From a virus: a stretch of 20,864 nt of DNA. The translations under genes and the position numbers were made by a program. Of the stretch, positions 1 to 7,001 are shown piece after piece; position 1 is the first letter of the stretch; every line of letters begins with the position of its first letter. The notes under the pieces were generated by a model. That model saw only the letters and a list, made by a program, of their open reading frames with translations. It did not search any database and was not told the origin of the DNA. The stretch is from positions 1 to 20,864 of the IMG/VR virus record IMGVR_UViG_3300047510_000706. One strand, written 5' to 3'.

Positions 1-253
1 CTTCCGCATGTTTTTTTCCAGATTTATCTTTATAAACTATAAAAAAATCAGGAACGTAAATGGTGTACTTTCCAGTTAGCGGATCTCGATAAGGAATTTG
101 AATACTTTCGCTGGCCCAATTTTCTACCCCAGGATGTTCGTCTAACATTCTCATGAATACAAATTCCCACGAACTACGAGCCAGTGGCGTTTTCTTTCCT
201 ACATATTTTGTAGGGTTTTTCATATCAAAACGACCCTGCGCAAACTTAGACAT
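1..253 (-). CDS. 4: Head completion protein, T4 gp4 (gp50)-like, TnsA-type nuclease fold; 3' end outside the window
   Basis: Reading right to left from the ATG at 253-251, 84 residues are visible before the left edge. In T4 this protein completes the DNA-filled head so that the neck can join. The family is related to TnsA-type endonucleases. Visible landmarks are the basic, Lys/Pro-rich N-terminus (MSKFAQGRFDMKNPTKYVG), RSSWEFVFMR around residues 30-40, NWASE around 53-57, and PYRDPLTGKYTIYVPDFF around 61-78, whose PDF supplies the usual acidic nuclease residue. The second catalytic part (E-x-K) would lie beyond the edge. The start overlaps the stop of the upstream 122-residue gene as TAATG, which implies translational coupling. 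The family call rests on recalled similarity to cyanophage gp4 and is fairly secure. Confidence 0.82.
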   Translation of the reverse strand, partial: MSKFAQGRFDMKNPTKYVGKKTPLARSSWEFVFMRMLDEHPGVENWASESIQIPYRDPLTGKYTIYVPDFFIVYKDKSGKKHAE

Positions 254-621
254 TATGCAAAAATATTTCTAGTTTGATTTTGTTTCTCAACACTGACTAC
301 CCTAAATCCTAATGTGCTACCTGCACCTCGGCTGTTATTTAAAATTTCTCCAACTAATGCACTAATTTGAACACCGTTGAATTCTTTTAATGTATCTAAT
401 ATTTTAAAAACAGGAACAGCTTCTAATTTTGCTTGTTTTAATAAAACAGCAGCAGTTAGAGAAGCAGCATCGTCGTCAAACCCCCTTGAAGTAAAAAATC
501 CTATAGCTGCATTTACTTCATTAGCTTGGAATTCTAAAGGATTCTTTCCATAGGTATCAAAAAATAATTTTGTACCTGCGGCACTATCTTCTTTAGGCGA
601 GACTGGTATATTAGTAGCCAT
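253..621 (-). CDS. Conserved protein of T4-like environmental phages, probably virion-associated, function unknown
   Basis: This encodes 122 residues. I recognise it as the kind of small protein that sits beside tail-initiator and head-completion genes in cyanophage-like myoviruses, but I know no assigned function. It looks mostly helical, with no signal peptide or membrane segment. Notable stretches are KLFFDTYGKNPLEFQANEV (about residues 18-36), an acidic Asp run (about 49-51), and NGVQISALVGEILNNSRG (about 82-99). It has a good Shine-Dalgarno (AGGAGAA) about ten bases before the ATG and starts one base after the stop of the gp54/gp48-like gene. Its own stop overlaps the ATG of gp4. It therefore belongs to a late three-gene unit with a tail-initiation and a head-completion protein, and a structural or assembly role is inferred from that position only. 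Confidence 0.7.
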   Translation of the reverse strand: MATNIPVSPKEDSAAGTKLFFDTYGKNPLEFQANEVNAAIGFFTSRGFDDDAASLTAAVLLKQAKLEAVPVFKILDTLKEFNGVQISALVGEILNNSRGAGSTLGFRVVSVEKQNQTRNIFA

Positions 622-622
622 A

Positions 623-1726
623 TTATAAAAATTCTCCTAGGTCAGCAGGCGGTGGAACTACACTTCTTTGAGTTGCTGCTGTGGTGGATCCTCCATTGCT
701 GCTTTTTGGAAATGCAGCACCTACTAATCCCCCTACGGTATTTACTATTCCACCAATAGTCGCTGGGCTTGAGATGAGGCCAACTATTTCGCCTTTTAAA
801 CTCGAACTTGATAACTTTCCAATATTTCTTGCAGTATTGACAGCACTGATTGCAGTACTTAAAAAGTTTCCGGGACTACTAAATGCTGATCCGCCGGCAA
901 CATCACCAAACACCTGTTCGATTCCATCTAGTACACCGCCTTCTCCAAAGAGATTGCCCACACCGCCGCCTGCAACGGTCAACGGGCTCGGAACACTATC
1001 GTAATACAATGTTGCAAATCCTTTTGGATTATCGGGTGATACATTTCCTGTAGAATAAGTAACTGATTCGTATTCGAGACTCATTGTCATTTCATTAAAC
1101 TCTGAGGCAGTATAGTCTCCACTACCATGTGCCCAAGAAGTTATCTTAGGATTTATTAATGTATATCCTTGAAATCTTTTTCTACTCATGGTATAGATAC
1201 TAACAGATTTAATAAAGTCTACGGTCTTTCCCTGTTTGTCAAGGCCGTATCTGTATGCATCTAAATTTGTTCCTGCTGCTCGAAGATTAGTTTTGCTGAA
1301 TGCCGCCTCTGGGTTTAATCTATCTTGGACATACGCTCCCATGTACAGGGCCATTAATGCATTCATAATACCGTGACTATCATCTCTAAATGTCATCGAT
1401 ATAGGCTCGTATGCAAAGTTCTTGTAAATTATCTTTTTTCTATTATATTGATTTTTAGTAACAGATTCAAATTTAAATTTAGGCAAGTCGGTAGTTTTAA
1501 TTAGATACCCTACTTCGTCTGCATGTTTATTGTTAAAGGCTCCAGATGTTATAACTGACTTATCTAATTCAAATCTTACATAAAATAGAAATTTAGTCCT
1601 TGGGGCTAATCTATAGTAATTTGGAATGAATAGCTTAGAAGCATGGCGCCAGTCGGCTAATCCACCTTTTGGTGTTAGTAGACCGTCAGCGACTCCCCCA
1701 AGAAATCTAGTGAATATATTTGACAT
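623..1726 (-). CDS. Baseplate tail-tube initiator/cap, T4 gp54 or gp48-like
   Basis: This encodes 367 residues. The first ~235 look like the T4 tube-protein fold shared by gp19, gp48 and gp54: YRLAPRTKFLFYVRFEL near residue 40, a beta-rich middle, and YEPISMTFRDD near 105-115, which parallels the WEDVTINLRDD segment of the tube protein at 1788-2423. The last ~130 residues form a Gly/Ser/Ala-rich, weakly hydrophobic tail. Length fits T4 gp48 (364) better than gp54 (320), but I recall cyanophage gp54 proteins with the same N-terminal pattern, so I leave the choice open. The protein would sit on the baseplate hub and nucleate or cap the tube. Expression starts from a late box 5 bases before the ATG. 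No Shine-Dalgarno is visible, and a terminator directly upstream isolates it from the gp18-gp19 unit. Confidence 0.72.
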   Translation of the reverse strand: MSNIFTRFLGGVADGLLTPKGGLADWRHASKLFIPNYYRLAPRTKFLFYVRFELDKSVITSGAFNNKHADEVGYLIKTTDLPKFKFESVTKNQYNRKKIIYKNFAYEPISMTFRDDSHGIMNALMALYMGAYVQDRLNPEAAFSKTNLRAAGTNLDAYRYGLDKQGKTVDFIKSVSIYTMSRKRFQGYTLINPKITSWAHGSGDYTASEFNEMTMSLEYESVTYSTGNVSPDNPKGFATLYYDSVPSPLTVAGGGVGNLFGEGGVLDGIEQVFGDVAGGSAFSSPGNFLSTAISAVNTARNIGKLSSSSLKGEIVGLISSPATIGGIVNTVGGLVGAAFPKSSNGGSTTAATQRSVVPPPADLGEFL

Positions 1727-1731
1727 ATTAA

Positions 1732-1739
1732 TATTTATG
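1732..1739 (-). promoter_or_regulatory. T4-type late promoter box for the gp54/gp48-like gene (CATAAATA)
   Basis: On the minus strand CATAAATA is followed by TTAAT and then the ATG at 1726. The T4 late consensus is TATAAATA with transcription starting about six bases after the box, which places the predicted start on or next to the ATG. No Shine-Dalgarno fits between box and ATG. The box lies five bases beyond the terminator at 1744-1770. Confidence 0.75.
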
Positions 1740-1743
1740 CCAC

Positions 1744-1770
1744 AAAAAAACCCGGATTAGATCCGGGTTT
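1744..1770 (-). terminator. Intrinsic terminator after the gp18-gp19 unit
   Basis: A perfect 10-bp stem (AAACCCGGAT / ATCCGGGTTT) with a 3-base loop is followed on the minus strand by a run of seven T. On the plus strand there is no T run after the hairpin, so it acts on minus-strand transcripts. It lies 18 bases after the stop of the tube gene and just before the late box of the next gene. Confidence 0.92.
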
Positions 1771-1787
1771 CTTAGGTTACGATTTTA

Positions 1788-2423
1788 TTAACCGCTACGG
1801 CCTGTTACTGCCTCGCCAATTGATCTACCAACTAACGAACCAACACCACGCTCAGGACCTGTGCCATTAGCACCGGAGAACTGGACAGCATTGTCATATT
1901 TAATTGTTAGTGCAATTTGCATAGCTTCATTGGTAGCATAGTTAGCATCGCCATAATCTGCTCCGCTTACAAAGCAACCGTACAATTCCCATTTTTCTAA
2001 TACGTTTGGCTCGTATGCTCCGTTGCCACCATCTAACGTTTCGATGTTCATTTGGAACTTATAATCAATACCAGAACGTGCAGAACTTTGTTCCATGAAA
2101 TCGTATTGTTTCTGGATTTGTTGTCCTACAAGTTTCTGAATTTGACCGTTTGCATCGTCACGTAAGTTGATAGTAACATCTTCCCAACTTGGCTTACCTG
2201 CTAATTTGATTTTAGAGTTATAAATGTCCAATGTCATTTCTTCAAAAGAAACGTTAGGACGCTTAACGTCTACTACCTGTTTAGTCAACTCGGTACTGGC
2301 CTCAACTCCAAAACCTAAAAGTATCACCCTAAAGCGATACTTGAGTTTAGGCATTAGTAGAGCTGTTCCGCTATTACCACCAGCTGGCGGAATCGAAATC
2401 CTATTTAATGAAGTTAGTGCCAT
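1788..2423 (-). CDS. 19: Tail tube protein, T4 gp19-like
   Basis: This encodes 211 residues, forming the inner tube through which DNA passes, stacked as rings inside the sheath. Family landmarks are KLKYRFRVILLGFG (about 26-39), the segment with DVKRPNVSFEEMTLDIYNSK (about 52-71), WEDVTINLRDD (about 80-90), LEKWELYGCFVSGADYGD (about 142-159) and the beta-strand QIALTIKYDNAVQ near the end. Length is somewhat above T4 gp19 (163), from N- and C-terminal extensions rich in Gly. The start is two bases after the sheath stop, with a Shine-Dalgarno (GGAGAG) about 8 bases upstream, so gp18 and gp19 form one transcript ended by the hairpin at 1744-1770. This is the standard 18-19 order. Confidence 0.93.
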   Translation of the reverse strand: MALTSLNRISIPPAGGNSGTALLMPKLKYRFRVILLGFGVEASTELTKQVVDVKRPNVSFEEMTLDIYNSKIKLAGKPSWEDVTINLRDDANGQIQKLVGQQIQKQYDFMEQSSARSGIDYKFQMNIETLDGGNGAYEPNVLEKWELYGCFVSGADYGDANYATNEAMQIALTIKYDNAVQFSGANGTGPERGVGSLVGRSIGEAVTGRSG

Positions 2424-2425
2424 TT

Positions 2426-5400
2426 TTAAATCTCTCCTGTGTTCTTGATACGTAATGGAATGTAGATGAATTCAACTGCTTTAGTTGGTTCAATAGCAAC
2501 ATCTACATACAATTCATTACGATCAATTCTGCTTGGTGTATTGTTACTTTCATCGCAGACAACCGCAAAGTCGTATAGAGCTCTCAAACCTACCAACTCT
2601 AACAATAGGCTTTCTACAGCACCTTTGATTTCGTCTCTTGTAATTTTATCGTTTGGTTCAAATATGTAAGGACGAGCTAGTTTGTTCAACTGGCTACGTA
2701 GATACACAACTAAACGTGCTACGTTGATACGATCTAGTGCTGATGCATTTCTTGCACGAGTCTTTTGACCGTAAGCTACTAATCCTACTCCAACAAAGAA
2801 CGGAATTGGATTAACTTTTAGATCATACAATGTATCTCGTTGACCTTCGTTTAGTGCAACACTTTGGAATTCACCAGTTAAGCTGTCGATGTAACCAACC
2901 GCTGTTGCATTAGTAATGCCACCGCGTCTTGTACCTGCTGGTGCAAACCATGGATAGCTAACTTGATCGCTTAATGCTATTGTACGCAACATCATGTGTG
3001 ATGCTGGAACAACTGCATTAGCACCACCCAAGTCTGTGGTAAATCCGTTTGGATACCAAACTGCGGCATACTCGTCGTAGCTAACAATACCTACATCGTT
3101 GTTGTCTAGTGCGCTATTTGCGTTTGTACCCCAAGCTGTTAGGCTTGTAGCATCGCTTGGTAAGCGGAATGGAGTATCTCCAACAACAAACGCTGTTAGT
3201 CCACGATCAATGTTCAAGTTGATCAAATTGCTTAGTGCTTCTGGGTACCCAGGAGCAGCAATTAGATTAAAGTTACGACGTTCTTCATCGCGTGCCTCTG
3301 AGCTTGTGTCAAGAGCACTCTTGATTCTTTGTACAACTAATGAACGTTGTGCTTTGCGACCAAAGCTGCCAGAACCGTCTTCGTTGTTTGGACTTGCTGT
3401 TACCCAACGATCGGTAGCATATGTTGTCATGCTGTCGCCTAATACTGGTGCATCACCTACAGAATTATATGCCAATTCAAATCTTACATTCTTTTCGGCT
3501 GTATTAATATAGCTGTTAGCATAACGTTTAACGTTGCCACCGCTTCTGCGTAGATTCCATAGCAACATACCTTTTGGATATAATACTGGATCTGGACAAT
3601 CTGGATCTACATAGTTGCTGACTAATAAATCTTTGATAGTTGCTGCTTCGTCGCCTGTAGCACCGCTATCACCGTAACGTGCATCAGCAAATAACACACC
3701 TTCTTCTGTGGTTTGATCTGCTTTGTCAACTAATACCCATCTTTCAGAAACGGTTGTACCAGCAGTTGTATTGAATCTATAAATTGTTGGGAAATTTTCT
3801 AAATCAGCTGTGCTAATCCATAAATCTCCGTCAACTAGATTGCTAGTTCCGTTGCTTTGCTTTTCAGGCATAGTAGCTGCAACAATAGGACCATTTGCAT
3901 CGGTTCCCGAATATCCTGAAGTAGCATCTTGATAACCAACCCAAATAGTTCCGTTGTGAATCATAATATCAACTTCACCAAAGTTTGGATTATACCATAA
4001 CTGACCATCAGTTGGCTCGTTTAATGGTTGATCGGCGCTGGCTGCAAAAGTATCGATAGCCAATGGTGCCCATCCTGTAGCTAGATAATCTACAGCAGAT
4101 CCGCTAGGTGCTGCATAAAAATTAGCAGTACCAAAACCAGTTCCTAGATTAAATGGCGTAAATGCATCAGCAATTGGTGTTCCAGTGCCGTCAACAAATC
4201 GAATATCGCCGCCTAACGTATGTGTAAGGACTACTTCGTTTCGATCCGTAATAGAAGCAGTTAGGTTGTTTGGAATTGCGACTGGCGGAGTTGTATTTGT
4301 AAACCCAAAGTTTGCATTAGCGATCGCTGCTGCAAATGCTTCGGCATCATCTGTACCACTTGAGGTAGTTGTAAATGAAATTTCTGCAGAATACAATGTA
4401 GCAGAACCTTTTACAGATTGATATACCGTAAATGTGTTAGTAACTGAACCAAATGTATTATCTGCAATTACACCAGATGTAATCGATGTTGCACCACCTG
4501 CTGCTCGTTTCCATAGTCTAAATGATGCAGTACCTGGAGTTGTATCAAATCCTGATTCTTCATCTGCATTTGTCTGCACAAAAATGCTGTTTGCAGGAAT
4601 GTTTACACCACCACCACTTCTGTCTAAGAAGTATGAAGCAGCATGTGTAGATGCATACAATGGAGCTGAATATTCAATCCATGTTTTTGTTGCAGAATTC
4701 CATCTGTTAACAATAAATCTTGCGCCAAAGTTAGGTTCGGTAGTTTTAATCCATACAGAACCAGTTGGTCTTGGAGCAGAGTCTGTTGTCTTATATGCTG
4801 GGACACTGGTATGTGGTGTTTGCTGTAATGCTGGACCGTAGTATGCACCAGCAGTTAACCCTAATTGGGTAAATGCAGTTGCCGAATTTGTTCCACCACC
4901 AGCAATTGTAATACTATTTGCTAAAGAACTATCACCGCCGCCTAGTGTTTCGCCATCGGAATATAAGTATAATCTATTATTAACTTTAGCCGCTGTAACA
5001 CCTTCAATACCTAATCCGTTAATATGAGCAACATGCAAATCTAAAGAAGTTTGTGTAGTTACTAATGTGCCATTGATATAATATGTGTTTGCTGCTGCCA
5101 ATGTGCTAACAGACGATGTTCCGGTAATAGTTGGGTGGCTTGCTGTCCACTTTTGTGAACCAACTAATACCCACTCACCTGCGGTAACTGCTGTGCCACC
5201 ACCTGCAATCGCACCGTTACCAGCACTCTTGTAATAAACTTTAATTTGTTCGTTGCCTGCAACGAACGAACCCGTACCAGTTGTTGTTAACGCTACAATT
5301 GCGTAGTCGCCAACTGATCCTACAGAACCTTTTGGTTCAAATGAACTTTGATCTACTTTAGAAACATCGTCGTCTGTTAAAACAATAGGAGCTTTATAAG

Positions 5401-5887
5401 TAAATTTCTGGCCGCCAACGGTAGTTGCTGCTGCACCATTCCATTCTTGAATACCGTATGTAGTTCCTCTAGTATCAAACCACCACTGACCATCTGTTGG
5501 TTCTGCTCCCGGAGCGGTTGTCTGAGGTTCTAATTGATCTAAGTCGACATCAGCTCTCATAATAAAAGCAGAGTTACTTACTCCTAGGAAACTATAAGCA
5601 GCTAACAATCCATATTCGTTTCTTTCTGAACCGTGAATAGGAGTTGAACTTGCTGTCTTTTCAAAGAACGGAACACCAAACGTGTCAACTAATTCACGCT
5701 GGCTTGTAATTCTAAACACTTTCGAAGCATTAGCTTGAGTGGTTCCGGCAGCAGTTCCTGTTCCTGCTGCATTTGATTTATTCTGTGCTGTAGCTACTAC
5801 GATAAGGGGAGTAGTACCAGGCTCTGCTGGTGTGTAAAAACTCTCATCAATTACCGTAACTTCTACGCCTGGGGATACTAGTGCCAT
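2426..5887 (-). CDS. 18: Tail sheath protein, T4 gp18-like, with large inserted modules
   Basis: This encodes 1153 residues; T4 gp18 has 659. The protein is the contractile sheath. The sheath core is clear at both ends: N-terminal MALVSPGVEVTVIDES and the following domain to about residue 120, and C-terminal segments including GIVSYDEYAAVWYPNG, a Cys-containing strand FAVVCDESNNTPSRID and IEPTKAVEFIYIPLRIKNTG. Between about residues 122 and 735 lies a run of beta-rich insertions with four Trp modules of the type P-x-DG-x-LW...W (starting near 126, 371, 623 and 683) and two copies of a Gly/Ala/Thr-rich module (near 265-350 and 495-585). These insertions should decorate the sheath exterior. A strong Shine-Dalgarno (AGGAGAA, six bases before ATG) and a late box 31 bases upstream fit a highly expressed structural gene. 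Confidence 0.95.
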   Translation of the reverse strand: MALVSPGVEVTVIDESFYTPAEPGTTPLIVVATAQNKSNAAGTGTAAGTTQANASKVFRITSQRELVDTFGVPFFEKTASSTPIHGSERNEYGLLAAYSFLGVSNSAFIMRADVDLDQLEPQTTAPGAEPTDGQWWFDTRGTTYGIQEWNGAAATTVGGQKFTYKAPIVLTDDDVSKVDQSSFEPKGSVGSVGDYAIVALTTTGTGSFVAGNEQIKVYYKSAGNGAIAGGGTAVTAGEWVLVGSQKWTASHPTITGTSSVSTLAAANTYYINGTLVTTQTSLDLHVAHINGLGIEGVTAAKVNNRLYLYSDGETLGGGDSSLANSITIAGGGTNSATAFTQLGLTAGAYYGPALQQTPHTSVPAYKTTDSAPRPTGSVWIKTTEPNFGARFIVNRWNSATKTWIEYSAPLYASTHAASYFLDRSGGGVNIPANSIFVQTNADEESGFDTTPGTASFRLWKRAAGGATSITSGVIADNTFGSVTNTFTVYQSVKGSATLYSAEISFTTTSSGTDDAEAFAAAIANANFGFTNTTPPVAIPNNLTASITDRNEVVLTHTLGGDIRFVDGTGTPIADAFTPFNLGTGFGTANFYAAPSGSAVDYLATGWAPLAIDTFAASADQPLNEPTDGQLWYNPNFGEVDIMIHNGTIWVGYQDATSGYSGTDANGPIVAATMPEKQSNGTSNLVDGDLWISTADLENFPTIYRFNTTAGTTVSERWVLVDKADQTTEEGVLFADARYGDSGATGDEAATIKDLLVSNYVDPDCPDPVLYPKGMLLWNLRRSGGNVKRYANSYINTAEKNVRFELAYNSVGDAPVLGDSMTTYATDRWVTASPNNEDGSGSFGRKAQRSLVVQRIKSALDTSSEARDEERRNFNLIAAPGYPEALSNLINLNIDRGLTAFVVGDTPFRLPSDATSLTAWGTNANSALDNNDVGIVSYDEYAAVWYPNGFTTDLGGANAVVPASHMMLRTIALSDQVSYPWFAPAGTRRGGITNATAVGYIDSLTGEFQSVALNEGQRDTLYDLKVNPIPFFVGVGLVAYGQKTRARNASALDRINVARLVVYLRSQLNKLARPYIFEPNDKITRDEIKGAVESLLLELVGLRALYDFAVVCDESNNTPSRIDRNELYVDVAIEPTKAVEFIYIPLRIKNTGEI

Positions 5888-5918
5888 TACTTATTCTCCT
5901 GGTAATAGTTGCTCATAT

Positions 5919-5926
5919 TATTTAGC
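5919..5926 (-). promoter_or_regulatory. T4-type late promoter box for gp18-gp19 (GCTAAATA)
   Basis: GCTAAATA on the minus strand, ending 31 bases before the sheath ATG. Unlike most late boxes here it leaves a real leader, with a Shine-Dalgarno AGGAGAA at 5900-5894. The CTAAATA variant matches what I recall of cyanophage late promoters. Confidence 0.72.
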
Positions 5927-5978
5927 GGTATCTGCTAAAAACGGGCGGATATACCAAAAGAAAAAGGGGACAAAAAGG

Positions 5979-5986
5979 TGTAAATA
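5979..5986 (+). promoter_or_regulatory. T4-type late promoter box for the HNH-like gene (TGTAAATA)
   Basis: TGTAAATA on the plus strand is followed by TTTGT and the ATG at 5992, a 5-base spacer with no Shine-Dalgarno, the same geometry as at gp54/gp48 and gp13. It diverges from the gp18 box 52 bases away. Confidence 0.68.
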
Positions 5987-5991
5987 TTTGT

Positions 5992-6327
5992 ATGAGGCCA
6001 CTTTGCAGATGCGGACAGCGACCAAAAGCTGTTAATTATAAAAAAAATAACAAGACTTACTATAGAAGTCTCTGCGAAATCTGCATGGCTAACGGTGTTA
6101 ATCACGGAATACCCCGCTGGTTTAGGGCAGGGTATAGAATAAAATCACAATGCGAGAAATGCGGATTTAAATCAACACACAAAGAAGTTTTTAGAGTGTT
6201 CCATGTCGACAGCAATTTAGATAATTGTCGACATAGTAATTTAAAAACTATATGTTGTAATTGCAGTCAGATTTTATCCAAAGAAGGGTACACATGGAGG
6301 CAAGGCGACCTCATTGCTGATTACTAA
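5992..6327 (+). CDS. Small zinc-binding protein with HNH-nuclease-like motif
   Basis: This encodes 111 residues. Cysteine pairs C5/C7, C28/C31, C54/C57 and C88/C91 suggest two zinc sites. The second half reads like an HNH (His-Me finger) core: a CEKCGF knuckle at 54-59, FHVDSNLDN at 70-78 (candidate catalytic His71), then NLKTICCNC at 83-91. I recall similar small Cys-rich proteins in T4-like cyanophages. HNH proteins can be homing nucleases or packaging accessories. This one is late-expressed by its promoter and lies between sheath and gp1, but nothing shows its target. It is on the plus strand, opposite its neighbours, and its last 54 bases overlap the 3' end of the gp1 gene tail to tail. 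Nuclease activity is not proven; it could be a purely DNA- or protein-binding zinc protein. Confidence 0.65.
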   Translation: MRPLCRCGQRPKAVNYKKNNKTYYRSLCEICMANGVNHGIPRWFRAGYRIKSQCEKCGFKSTHKEVFRVFHVDSNLDNCRHSNLKTICCNCSQILSKEGYTWRQGDLIADY

Positions 6328-6930
6328 TTGCTTGGCTTGATTGTATAAATCATCTATAGTACCGTTATTATCGATAATAGAATCAAATTCTGTTCCTACC
6401 CAAGCAGTTTCAGAAGCATGTATTTTTTGCATCTTTAATTCTTGAAAAGCCCAATTATGGCCCTTATTTGCTTCAACGGCTGTGTTATACCAAGTTGGTA
6501 ATTCGCCTCTCTGTACCCAGATAATTTTTCCGCCTGCTGACCGTATACTTGAAATTTCGTTAGGAAAACGACAATCTGAAATTACAACGTGATCTTTGCT
6601 ATTGCGAAGTTTATTTTCTAAGCTGGCAATCCATATATCGTCGTGGAACGCTTTGCGGCAAACTTCAGTGCCCCAATATTGCAGGACCCATCGCGGCGTA
6701 AGTGTAGGCATTGCTAGACGTTCTGCCCACCACGGATCTACTTGTTCTCGCCACTCTCGAGCTTCTTTAGTACGCCCTTCTAATAACGTTCGGTCCCAAC
6801 CAAATACGGCTGCTACAGCATCTTTAAGGGTGCTGGCAAATGACTCGCGCCTAAATTCGTGAAAGTTAACTAGGTAGTCAGCAACCGTATCTTTGCCACT
6901 ACCAATAAATCCGCAAATACCTATAATCAT
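6274..6930 (-). CDS. 1: Deoxynucleoside monophosphate kinase, T4 gp1-like
   Basis: This encodes 218 residues (T4 gp1 has 241). It phosphorylates dNMPs to dNDPs to feed phage DNA synthesis. The N-terminus carries the P-loop GFIGSGKDT (residues 7-15) with the gp1-type GKD in place of GKS/T. QYWGTEVCRKAFHDDIWI (about 84-101) corresponds to the T4 gp1 segment with ALGTDL...W, and VISDCRFPNE (about 115-124) to the T4 PDTRQDHE region. The C-terminus has the IIDNNGTIDDLYNQ strand-helix typical of these kinases. A strong Shine-Dalgarno (GGAGG, five bases before ATG) and a near-consensus sigma70 promoter mark it as an early or middle gene among late genes. Its 3' end overlaps the HNH-like gene by 54 bases. 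No terminator is seen before the sheath gene downstream. Confidence 0.9.
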   Translation of the reverse strand: MIIGICGFIGSGKDTVADYLVNFHEFRRESFASTLKDAVAAVFGWDRTLLEGRTKEAREWREQVDPWWAERLAMPTLTPRWVLQYWGTEVCRKAFHDDIWIASLENKLRNSKDHVVISDCRFPNEISSIRSAGGKIIWVQRGELPTWYNTAVEANKGHNWAFQELKMQKIHASETAWVGTEFDSIIDNNGTIDDLYNQAKQLVISNEVALPPCVPFFG

Positions 6931-6949
6931 AATATCCTCCGATAAAGAT

Positions 6950-6977
6950 ATTATAGCAGATTTAATAAAAAAGTCAA
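6950..6977 (-). promoter_or_regulatory. Host sigma70-type promoter for gp1 (TTGACT-16-TATAAT)
   Basis: On the minus strand TTGACT (6977-6972), a 16-base spacer and TATAAT (6955-6950) match the bacterial housekeeping consensus in 11 of 12 positions. Predicted transcription begins near 6943, about 13 bases before the ATG, with GGAGG at 6940-6936. No T4 late box lies here. The only comparable sigma70-like site I noticed in the window is this one. Confidence 0.85.
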
Positions 6978-7001
6978 ATTGTTATTGTGCTTTTTGGTTA
7001 A

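Noticed and set aside
681-1004. Plus-strand open frame opposite the gp54/gp48-like gene
   Set aside because: Proline-rich antisense shadow of the Gly/Ser-rich C-terminal tail; no ribosome site or promoter and no family resemblance.
4434-4841. Plus-strand open frame inside the sheath gene, and similar ones at 3099-3512 and 4185-4421
   Set aside because: Antisense shadows of a long, clearly coding gene; no promoter box or Shine-Dalgarno, and composition follows the complementary codons.
2426-5887. Sheath length as a fusion or assembly artefact
   Set aside because: The frame is continuous, both ends are proper sheath, and the inserted modules resemble those in gp14 and gp15 of the same phage, so real insertion is more likely.
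5926-5957. Possible hairpin (GGTAT...ATACC) between the gp18 and HNH-like promoters
   Set aside because: Only five contiguous base pairs plus a bulged extension, no T tract in either direction; too weak to call an operator or terminator.
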